Assembly (NCBI GenBank): GCA_002409145.1
Contig: DHUL01000025.1
Span: 4,675-51,258, forward strand
Reading direction: 5' to 3'
From: Bacteroidales bacterium UBA5235
GTDB lineage: Bacteria > Bacteroidota > Bacteroidia > Bacteroidales > VadinHA17
DNA length: 46,584 nucleotides
Position numbers and translations under genes: made by a program. Positions 16,571 through 23,558 of the stretch are shown here, in pieces (positions within the stretch are counted from its first letter, which is position 1; each line of letters opens with the position of its first letter). A model generated the notes under the pieces. It was given only the letters and a program-made list of their open reading frames with translations. It did not search any database and was not told where the DNA came from.

Positions 16571-18829
16571 ATGAAACTCACGAGACTATCGCTGGCTCTG
16601 TCAGCTGGACTGTTTGCGCTGATTATCAGCTCATGTGACAAGGGGAAGAATGTTGCTGACAGTGCCGAAGCAAAGGCTGACCGACTGGTTGCGCAGATGA
16701 CCCTGGACGAAAAGATAGGGCAGATGTCGCAGCTCGACCTTGGCTATTTCATGGATCCTGAACAATTGAACCAGGCTGTAAGGGAAGGACGATGCGGTTC
16801 GCTGCTGAACTTCCTTGGTACTGACCAGGTTAATGAACTACAGCGGATAGCTGTCGAGGAGAGCAGGCTCGGAATTCCGCTGATCATCGGAAGAGATGTA
16901 ATTCATGGTTACCGCACAATATTTCCTATCCCACTCGGGATGGCGGCATCATGGAACCCTGAGGCTGTCAGGCAGGCATTCCGTATCTCTGCGATAGAAG
17001 CATCATCCGACGGGATACGGTGGACCTTTGCGCCGATGATTGACATTACCTGGGATCCCCGCTGGGGAAGGATTGCAGAGGGATGCGGCGAGGATCCCTT
17101 TCTGGCTTCGACCTTTGCAACAGCTATGGTAAAAGGAATACAGGGTGACAGTCTCACTGACCCTACAGCCCTGGCAGCATGCGCGAAGCATTATGTAGGT
17201 TACGGTTTCTCGGAGGCTGGGCGTGATTACAATACCACCTATATTCCCGAGCCCCTTCTCCGGAACGTTGTACTGAAACCTTTCCACGCTGCGAAGGAAG
17301 CCGGAGCACAGACCTTCATGTCGGCCTTCAATGATCTGAATGGCGTCCCGACAACCGGCAACCAGTTTACCCTGAAGAAGATACTGAGGGAGGAGTGGGG
17401 CTTTGACGGTTTTGTTGTAAGTGACTGGGCATCAGTAACTGAAATGATCAACCACGGTTTTGCAGAAGATGAAAAACAGGCGGCGGAGATAGCAATAAAT
17501 GCAGGTGTTGAAATGGAAATGGCTACAACTTCATACTATGCCAACATAAAGGCCCTTCTCGATGAAAAGAAGATAACCATGGGGCAGATTGACAATGCCG
17601 TCAGGGACATCCTCAGGGTGAAATACAGGCTGGGTCTGTTTGATAATCCATATACCAATCCGGAGGCAGGTAAGAAGATACTCGATCAATCATTCCTTGA
17701 GCATGCCCGCACTGTGGCACGCCAGAGCGCCGTTCTGCTCAGGAATGAAAACAACGCATTACCTCTTGCTGCTGACAAAATCTCATCATTGGCTGTCATT
17801 GGTCCCCTTGCTGACGCCCCCCGTGACCAGCTTGGCACCTGGTGTTTTGACGGCAGGGCGGAGAATTCCGTGACACCATTGAAAGCCATCAGGGATCTTT
17901 TGGGTGACAAAAAAGTCAATTATGTACAGGCGCTGGCATACAGCCGTGATAAAAGCAAAGCAAACTTTGGCGCTGCAGTGGCTGCTGCACGCAGGTCAGA
18001 TGCGGTGCTCTTCTTTGGTGGCGAGGAGTGGATACTCTCAGGTGAAGGTCAGTCAAGGGGTGAGATAGATATGCCGGGGGCTCAGACTGAGCTGCTTGAA
18101 GCCCTGGCGGCAACAGGCAAGCCTGTCATACTGGTAATCATGGCCGGAAGGCCATTGGCCATAGGAAGGGAACTTGAGCTTTCCGATGCCGTGCTTTATG
18201 CCTGGCATGCAGGCACCATGGCAGGTCCGGCTATAGCTGACCTGCTCTTCGGTAAAGAGTCTCCTTCAGGCAAACTTCCTGTTACCTTTGTCAAGGGGGC
18301 AGGACAGATTCCGTTCTATTATTACAGGAACAACACGGGCAGACCTGCAAATGATCAGGCCTGGACTCCGTTTGACTCCATTCCGGTTGTCAATCCGCAG
18401 AGTTCGCTCGGATACAGGTCATTCCATTTGGACTACGGTTTTACCCCATTGCTGCCGTTCGGATTCGGACTCAGTTATACAACGTTTTACTACAGCGATC
18501 TCAAACTCTCCTCGCAGGTTATGAAGATGTCCGGAACACTTACTGTCAGTGCGAAGGTTACCAATTCCGGCAGCATGGATGCAGATGAGATAGTGCAATT
18601 TTATATACGTGACAGGGTGGGAAGCATCACACGCCCGATAAAGGAGCTGAAGGGATACAAACGACTCCGCATCAACAGTGGTGAAACCGCCCAGGTAGAG
18701 TTTACCCTTACCGCAGATGATCTTGCTTTCTTCAATGGTAAGGAGACAGTAACCGAGCAGGGAAAGTTTGACGTATGGATTGGTCCCAACTCAGATGAGG
18801 GCCTCCACGCTGATTTTATTCTGGAGTAG
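16571..18829 (+). CDS. bglX: GH3 beta-glucosidase lipoprotein, BglX-like
   Basis: GH3 enzymes of this type release glucose from the non-reducing end of beta-gluco-oligosaccharides. The 752-residue protein has a lipoprotein signal with Cys22 in LIISSC. The N-terminal barrel (about 40-370) contains WTFAPMIDITWDPRWGRIAE, KHYVGYGFSEAGRDYN and the nucleophile block GFVVSDWASV with Asp285. The alpha/beta sandwich domain (about 390-590) carries EEWILSGEGQSRGE, where the acid/base Glu is expected. The FnIII-like domain closes the protein (FGFGLSYTTFYYSDL, then VTNSGSMDADEIVQFYI). Domain order and length match BglX. It would finish laminarin breakdown after GH16 and GH30 in the periplasm. The GH16 start is 16 bases downstream. 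Confidence 0.95.
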   Translation: MKLTRLSLALSAGLFALIISSCDKGKNVADSAEAKADRLVAQMTLDEKIGQMSQLDLGYFMDPEQLNQAVREGRCGSLLNFLGTDQVNELQRIAVEESRLGIPLIIGRDVIHGYRTIFPIPLGMAASWNPEAVRQAFRISAIEASSDGIRWTFAPMIDITWDPRWGRIAEGCGEDPFLASTFATAMVKGIQGDSLTDPTALAACAKHYVGYGFSEAGRDYNTTYIPEPLLRNVVLKPFHAAKEAGAQTFMSAFNDLNGVPTTGNQFTLKKILREEWGFDGFVVSDWASVTEMINHGFAEDEKQAAEIAINAGVEMEMATTSYYANIKALLDEKKITMGQIDNAVRDILRVKYRLGLFDNPYTNPEAGKKILDQSFLEHARTVARQSAVLLRNENNALPLAADKISSLAVIGPLADAPRDQLGTWCFDGRAENSVTPLKAIRDLLGDKKVNYVQALAYSRDKSKANFGAAVAAARRSDAVLFFGGEEWILSGEGQSRGEIDMPGAQTELLEALAATGKPVILVIMAGRPLAIGRELELSDAVLYAWHAGTMAGPAIADLLFGKESPSGKLPVTFVKGAGQIPFYYYRNNTGRPANDQAWTPFDSIPVVNPQSSLGYRSFHLDYGFTPLLPFGFGLSYTTFYYSDLKLSSQVMKMSGTLTVSAKVTNSGSMDADEIVQFYIRDRVGSITRPIKELKGYKRLRINSGETAQVEFTLTADDLAFFNGKETVTEQGKFDVWIGPNSDEGLHADFILE

Positions 18830-18845
18830 AAAAAAGTCAATAAAA

Positions 18846-19676
18846 ATGATACAAATTGGAGTTATTATCCTGGCGCTTGCATTTCTGGCTCCCGGATGCA
18901 ACACGAACAACAAACCTGAAGAGTATCCTGATAATCCAAACACCGGTGACAAGGTCCTGGTGTGGAGCGATGAGTTCGATTACAACGGGTTGCCGGATCT
19001 GACAAAATGGGGGTATGATACTGAAGGTAATGCCACAGGCTGGGGAAACAATGAATTACAGTACTATACCGCATCACGCCTGAAGAATGCCGAGGTGAAG
19101 GATGGTTTCCTGACTATAACGGCATATCGGGAAGATTATGAAGGCTTTAAATATACCTCTGCCAGGCTGGTCACCCGGCAGAAGGGTGACTGGCTCTACG
19201 GCAGGGTAGAGGTGAAGGCAAAGCTGCCTGACGGAAGGGGTTTGTGGCCTGCAATCTGGATGCTGCCCACTGACTGGTCATATGGCGGCTGGCCGGCCAG
19301 CGGCGAAATCGATATTATGGAGAATGTCGGTTATGATCCTTACAAGATCGTCGGAACGGTTCACACGGAGGCCTATAATCACTCGATAGGCACACAGAGG
19401 GGAGCAAATACCATTGTTCAGTCCTGTTACAGTGACTTCCACGTATATGCAATAGAATGGGAGGTGAGTGAGATCAGGTTTTATGTAGACGACCTGCTCT
19501 ACTTCACATTCACCAATGAAGGCACCGGCTATAAGACATGGCCGTTTGACAGGCGGTTCCATCTGTTGCTCAATGTGGCAGTGGGTGGCAACTGGGGAGG
19601 CGCACAGGGTGTTGATGACTCTGTCTTCCCCCGGTCGATGGTTATTGATTACGTCAGGATCTACCAAAAGAAATAG
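18846..19676 (+). CDS. GH16 endo-beta-1,3-glucanase (laminarinase) lipoprotein
   Basis: From the Met codon at 18846 the protein is 276 residues with a lipoprotein signal (lipobox FLAPGC, Cys18). The GH16 jelly-roll begins at VWSDEFDYNGLPDLTKWGYD and contains the catalytic ExDxxE motif as GEIDIMENVG, giving nucleophile Glu154, Asp156 and acid/base Glu159. LWPAIWMLP upstream and WPFDRRFHLLLNVAVGGNWGG downstream are typical of bacterial laminarinases, and the M rather than beta-bulge-less MExxxE spacing fits the laminarinase branch. A longer in-frame start at 18768 would overlap the GH3 gene and add a non-signal leader, so it is rejected. It cuts internal beta-1,3 bonds; together with GH30 and GH3 it defines the laminarin-type locus. 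Confidence 0.94.
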   Translation: MIQIGVIILALAFLAPGCNTNNKPEEYPDNPNTGDKVLVWSDEFDYNGLPDLTKWGYDTEGNATGWGNNELQYYTASRLKNAEVKDGFLTITAYREDYEGFKYTSARLVTRQKGDWLYGRVEVKAKLPDGRGLWPAIWMLPTDWSYGGWPASGEIDIMENVGYDPYKIVGTVHTEAYNHSIGTQRGANTIVQSCYSDFHVYAIEWEVSEIRFYVDDLLYFTFTNEGTGYKTWPFDRRFHLLLNVAVGGNWGGAQGVDDSVFPRSMVIDYVRIYQKK

Positions 19677-19680
19677 TGAA

Positions 19681-21099
19681 ATGCACAGGCTCTTTACACT
19701 GATTATCATGATCCTGCTGGTCAGTTGCAACAGGCCACCTGAAAACAATCCGGGTAAGGATGACGGAACCGGGATTATGGCGGAGGGGTGGATAACTTCG
19801 CCGCAGAAGGGTGTTCTGTTCACGAAACATGCCGGGGAACTTGAGTTCATTGCCACTGCCAATACTGATCCAACAATCGTTATTGACACAACACAGCGTT
19901 TTCAGGAAATAGACGGCTTTGGAAACTGCCTCACCGGAGGCAGCGCCATCCTTCTCAATAAAATGCTGCTGGCCGAACGCACGGTTCTGTTGCGGGAGCT
20001 TTTCAGTAATGAAGGAAACGGCATAGGTATCAGTTACCTCAGAATAACTATCGGCGCCTCTGACCTCAGCGACAGGGTGTTTACGTACTGTGACCTGCCT
20101 GCTGGCGAGACAGATCCCCAGATGGAGCGGTTCAGCATTGAACCGGAAAAATCGGATCTGATACCTGTGCTTAAGGAGATTCTGGCTATAAATCCCTCAC
20201 TGAAGATTATGGGTTCACCATGGACCGCGCCGCTGTGGATGAAGACCAATAATGCCTCGGTAGGGGGAAGTCTGAAGCATGAATGGTTCGATGCCTACGC
20301 AAAGTATTTTGTGAAGTACATCCAGGCTATGAAGGAAGAGGGAATCACCATTGATGCCATCACTGTCCAGAATGAGCCCCTGCATGGAGGAAATAATCCA
20401 AGTATGGTCATGACTGCTGAAGACCAGGCTCTCTTCATAAGGCAGAACCTGGGACCCGCCTTCGCCGCTGCAGGTATCACGACCAAAATCATCATTTATG
20501 ATCATAATGCTGACCGGACGGACTATCCCCTTACTGTTATGAATGATGCCGGGGCCCGGCAGTATATTGACGGCTCGGCCTTTCACCTTTACGGGGGTTC
20601 AATTGACGCCCTCACTGCAGTTCATGATGCTTTCCCGTCGAAGAACCTTTACTTTACCGAGCAGTGGGTAGGCGGCCCTGGAAACCTTGCAGAAGATCTT
20701 AAGTGGCATGTTGAAAACCTCATTATCGGAGCTACCCGCAACTGGTGCAGAAATGTAATAGAATGGAACCTGGCATCCGACCCATCTTATGACCCGCATA
20801 CAGAGGGAGGTTGTGACAGGTGCCTCGGTACTGTGACCCTCAGCGGGAATAGTGTCACCAGGAATCCGGCATATTATATCCTTGCCCACGCAGCAAAGCA
20901 TGTAAGGCCGGGATCGGTAAGGGTAGCGACCAACACCCCCGGGAACCTGCCAAATGTTGCCTTCATTACCCCGGAAGGAAAGAAGGTGCTTATCGTTGTT
21001 AATACCACACCCGATAAAAGAAACTTTAACGTAAAGTTCAGGGGTAATGCCCTTCCGTTGAGCCTTGACGGCGGTGCAGCGGGCACATGGACCTGGTAG
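19681..21099 (+). CDS. GH30 beta-glucanase lipoprotein, probably beta-1,6-glucan active
   Basis: From Met at 19681 the protein is 472 residues with a lipobox at LLVSC (Cys16). The GH30 barrel starts at QRFQEIDGFGNCLTGGSAIL. The acid/base is Glu232 in ITVQNEPLHGG and the nucleophile is Glu327 in LYFTEQWVGG; MGSPWTAPLWMKTN is a further family block. The C-terminal beta domain (RPGSVRV..., VLIVVNTTPDKRNFNVKF) is the side sandwich of GH30. Family members include glucosylceramidases, beta-1,6-glucanases and xylanases; beside GH16 and GH3 a role in removing or cutting beta-1,6 branches of laminarin is the best inference. An in-frame start at 19516 lies inside the GH16 gene and is not used. The stop is 4 bases from that of the convergent CotH gene. 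Confidence 0.9.
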   Translation: MHRLFTLIIMILLVSCNRPPENNPGKDDGTGIMAEGWITSPQKGVLFTKHAGELEFIATANTDPTIVIDTTQRFQEIDGFGNCLTGGSAILLNKMLLAERTVLLRELFSNEGNGIGISYLRITIGASDLSDRVFTYCDLPAGETDPQMERFSIEPEKSDLIPVLKEILAINPSLKIMGSPWTAPLWMKTNNASVGGSLKHEWFDAYAKYFVKYIQAMKEEGITIDAITVQNEPLHGGNNPSMVMTAEDQALFIRQNLGPAFAAAGITTKIIIYDHNADRTDYPLTVMNDAGARQYIDGSAFHLYGGSIDALTAVHDAFPSKNLYFTEQWVGGPGNLAEDLKWHVENLIIGATRNWCRNVIEWNLASDPSYDPHTEGGCDRCLGTVTLSGNSVTRNPAYYILAHAAKHVRPGSVRVATNTPGNLPNVAFITPEGKKVLIVVNTTPDKRNFNVKFRGNALPLSLDGGAAGTWTW

Positions 21100-21103
21100 A
21101 TTG

Positions 21104-23167
21104 TTATTCCTTTACCACCATCCGCGGGAAACTGCCCTCGCGGGTGAAAATCCTTATGATATAAACCCCGGGTGACATAGCGCTCATGTCAACCATGGTC
21201 TCCCGGGTGCTGGCTTCCTGCATCAGCATTATCGTTCCGTTCAGGCTGTACACGCATACACTGCTTATCTCTGTTTCTGCCCTGACTGTGAGCATATCAC
21301 CAACCGGATTGGGATAGAGGTTCAGAGCGAGGTCTGCCACCGGTTCTTCAGCAGAGGTGATCACATCATATGAAGCTTCCCAGTTTTCTGCCAGGCGGTT
21401 GTCAAGGGCAGTATCTTTGAGCCGGAGATAGGCACCGTTGCCGTCTGCACCAGGCCAGGGAGTCCCGTCCGAATACTCTACCATATCGATCACATTCCCG
21501 AAGGCATCAGCGAGAATAAGAGCCTCACCGCTGTTGGAGAGATGCCTGGTAAACTGCCCGAAGGGGGAGAAGCCGTAGTTCGCCTGGAAGATGGTGGCAT
21601 TGGATGCCAGTATCACGCACTTACCGGGGCCGAGGGTGGTGTTCCCGGGAAACTGATAGACCAGTCCCGTACCCATGAAATATATTCCGCTGAGATTCAC
21701 GGTGATGGTCCCTGTGTTTCGTATCTCGATGAACTCCAGGTCATCACCGTCAGGAAACTGCGTCGAAGTCTGTGGATGATACATTATCTTCGATATGGTC
21801 AGCAGGGGAACTGAAACATTGCTGCATGCGCTGTAGCTTCCGAGTCCGGCAGTTATCCATTCTTCACGGGCCTGCATGAATGATTTTATGGCTGCAATTC
21901 TTTCGGTATGCCTTGCCTGCTTGTTCCATCGCTGACAGTCACGTGCAACGGCTTCTGATATCAGTACCACGGTCTCATCTAAAAAAGTCTCCCTCTCAGT
22001 TCTGTTCAGTGGCATCCCCGGCTCAAGCATCTCATTCCATCTTTTTGAGAGGTAACACCTGAACTGGCTGTTATAGAACAGATCACGCCAGAAGCGGGAA
22101 CCATTATTGTAGAAATAGTCTTGAAAATACCACAGATCTGTTTTGCTTCTGTCGTAACTCCATTGGAACAGGTCATTGCCGAAGGAGAGGTCAAGGTCCC
22201 AGACAGGCCCAGCGCGAAGCTTCCCGCCCCGGTCCTTGTGGAAATATGTGCTGTACTGGTAAGCGTCAGGATTGGAGGCAAACTCATTTACAATCATGAA
22301 GTCAATGAAGGATGGGATGTCTATCAGGGTTGGATATCCGTTTACCACGGAGACATCGTTGTTGCTTGCGGCTGATTCCAGCCTGAAGAATAGATTGCTG
22401 ATATATGAAGTCTGTGCAGCGGTGGCGTCTTCAGGTTTGGGCAGATCATGGACATATTCCACCGGGGAATTCTGAAATGAATACATCATCCAGGCAAGCG
22501 GATCATCACCTGTTCTCTTGTCAGCCTTGGAAATGTATCCGCCTGACAGCTCCGGCAGAGCGTTGTCATTCTTTCCGATTTTCAGAACATCAATTCTGTT
22601 GTCATCCGCCTTGAGCTTCTCCTGGAGCATATAGAGCCCCATGTAGTTGTTATTGATTATAACCTCACAATATACAGCCCTGGAGGTATAGTTGCCCATT
22701 TTCCCATACAGGTTATGACAGAAGTAATCGCGGATGAAGGCAGTGTCAAACACCATTCCGCCAAGAATCCAGTCATTTTCCTCGGGCATGCCGAGCAGGC
22801 TTACATTATTGTTGGTTGCATCATCCGCCATGCGGGTTGTGAAACCGTAATTCTTCTTGGGTGATTCTTGTGAAGACGAACCTCTTATCTCAATACCTAT
22901 CCTGCCGTTATAGTTAAGATAGAGAGGATTATCCTGATCGGCCACGTAATTGCGCTGTCCCGGTCCGCGGTCAATGATCTTCATCGTAGCCTTGACCTTT
23001 GGTTCGTTCGGGATGGTCACACCGCCATCAGTTATGATGATGACTATGGGCAGATTGCTGTCAGTCAGTACCTGCCCTGTAATCTTCACCGAGAGAATCA
23101 GGAGCAACAGTGCCTGTACAATGATATATTTGATAATGCATCCCCTCACAGGAGCCAAAATTAGCAT
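21104..23167 (-). CDS. CotH-kinase-family protein with lamin-tail domain and T9SS sorting signal
   Basis: The 687-residue protein has a signal peptide (hydrophobic 11-30, cleavage near KITGQ). A CotH kinase-like domain follows (about 35-430), with GIEIRGSSSQESPKKNYGF, the LSGGYISKADK stretch and PVWDLDLSFGND. A lamin-tail domain is at about 445-570 (ISKIMYHPQ, DDLEFIEIRNTG, LSNSGEALILAD). The last 75 residues are a type IX secretion sorting domain beginning LNLYPNPVGDMLTV and ending SPGVYIIRIF...MVVKE. CotH is a protein kinase of the Bacillus spore coat; here the domain is exported to the surface or medium. The real activity of Bacteroidota CotH proteins is unclear, with roles in calcium-dependent adhesion or polymer binding both possible. 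It is convergent with the PUL and divergent from thr. Confidence 0.88.
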   Translation of the reverse strand: MLILAPVRGCIIKYIIVQALLLLILSVKITGQVLTDSNLPIVIIITDGGVTIPNEPKVKATMKIIDRGPGQRNYVADQDNPLYLNYNGRIGIEIRGSSSQESPKKNYGFTTRMADDATNNNVSLLGMPEENDWILGGMVFDTAFIRDYFCHNLYGKMGNYTSRAVYCEVIINNNYMGLYMLQEKLKADDNRIDVLKIGKNDNALPELSGGYISKADKRTGDDPLAWMMYSFQNSPVEYVHDLPKPEDATAAQTSYISNLFFRLESAASNNDVSVVNGYPTLIDIPSFIDFMIVNEFASNPDAYQYSTYFHKDRGGKLRAGPVWDLDLSFGNDLFQWSYDRSKTDLWYFQDYFYNNGSRFWRDLFYNSQFRCYLSKRWNEMLEPGMPLNRTERETFLDETVVLISEAVARDCQRWNKQARHTERIAAIKSFMQAREEWITAGLGSYSACSNVSVPLLTISKIMYHPQTSTQFPDGDDLEFIEIRNTGTITVNLSGIYFMGTGLVYQFPGNTTLGPGKCVILASNATIFQANYGFSPFGQFTRHLSNSGEALILADAFGNVIDMVEYSDGTPWPGADGNGAYLRLKDTALDNRLAENWEASYDVITSAEEPVADLALNLYPNPVGDMLTVRAETEISSVCVYSLNGTIMLMQEASTRETMVDMSAMSPGVYIIRIFTREGSFPRMVVKE

Positions 23168-23322
23168 AATTGTGCTGTAAAAGAACGTTCCGCCAACCCG
23201 TTAAAGTATTGTGCCGGTTCAGACCGGCAGGAAGCCCCCGGGAAACCGACAACAAGGTGTGAGGTAATAAAAACTATAAATTAGATATATTTATCGAATC
23301 GGGATATATGGTAAATAAATTA
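23168..23322. other. Intergenic region between divergent cotH and the thr operon
   Basis: The stretch holds one clear structure, a perfect 6-bp hairpin GCCGGT-tcag-ACCGGC around 23212-23227, followed by a GC-rich tract and then AT-rich DNA up to the thr promoter. I see no convincing gene. A weak resemblance to the SRP RNA core is discussed among the rejected items. Confidence 0.4.
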
Positions 23323-23330
23323 TATCTTTG
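23323..23330 (+). promoter_or_regulatory. thr operon promoter, -7 element
   Basis: TATCTTTG matches the Bacteroidota -7 consensus TAnnTTTG exactly. It lies 20 bases before the first possible start of the leader peptide (23350). No clear -33 TTTG is seen about 19 bp upstream. Transcription would begin near 23336 and read the whole leader before thrA. Confidence 0.55.
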
Positions 23331-23376
23331 CATCTTTACTGCTTTAAAAATGGTTGTAGTTCTATCAACAGAAGTC

Positions 23377-23478
23377 ATGAACAGATACATTGTGTCCGAC
23401 AACAAAAGGACTGCGATGATCGCTGTCACTACAACCACCATGACCACTCCCGGCAAGGGAGTGGTTATCATCATATGA
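23377..23478 (+). CDS. thrL: Threonine operon leader peptide (attenuator peptide)
   Basis: This is a 33-codon ORF, or 42 codons if the in-frame ATG at 23350 is used. Seven of the 33 residues are threonine, with TTTTMTT at residues 18-24 (codons act aca acc acc atg acc act), and it ends VVIII before TGA, giving five isoleucines in all. It is followed 80 bases later by thrA. A short peptide rich in the end product and its derivative isoleucine, directly before thrABC, is the hallmark of transcription attenuation, as in the enterobacterial thrL. A 9-bp hairpin begins inside the Thr run. The sequence is unrelated to thrL beyond composition, so this is recognition by design and place. Translation is inferred. 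Confidence 0.75.
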   Translation: MNRYIVSDNKRTAMIAVTTTTMTTPGKGVVIII

Positions 23479-23520
23479 TCCCATGGCGGACTACAGTCCG
23501 CAAGTCCGGCTGAGCCGGAG
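23443..23520 (+). promoter_or_regulatory. Attenuator-like hairpins of the thr leader
   Basis: Three stems follow the Thr codons. Stem A pairs ACCACTCCC (23443-23451) with GGGAGTGGT (23457-23465) over GGCAA; its left arm begins on the last two Thr codons. Stem B pairs GCGGACT (23486-23492) with AGTCCGC (23495-23501). Stem C pairs TCCGGC (23505-23510) with GCCGGA (23514-23519). The left arm of B can also pair with AGTCC at 23503-23507, so B and C are potentially exclusive. A ribosome stalled at the Thr run would cover stem A. No run of T directly follows B or C; the only T tract (23552-23557) touches the thrA start, so the off state may be a pause, Rho-dependent stop or block of thrA translation. 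Confidence 0.6.
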
Positions 23521-23558
23521 AGAAAAATCCTTATTTATTACTTAATCTGAACTTTTTT

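Noticed and set aside
19516..19680. Longer start of the GH30 gene inside GH16
   Set aside because: It would bury the lipoprotein signal; the ATG at 19681 gives a proper lipobox.
23200..23262. Resemblance to the bacterial SRP RNA core (CAGACCGGCAGGAAGC against the usual CAGG-CCGGAAGGAAGCAG)
   Set aside because: The GNRA tetraloop is GGCA, the invariant A after AGC is missing, and the same bases form a more stable hairpin GCCGGT/ACCGGC that would destroy the SRP fold. A covariance-model search (RF00169) would settle it.
23328..23513. 61-codon ORF overlapping the thr leader in another frame
   Set aside because: It is His/Cys-rich without pattern, while the overlapping frame gives the Thr-rich leader with the expected placement before thrA.
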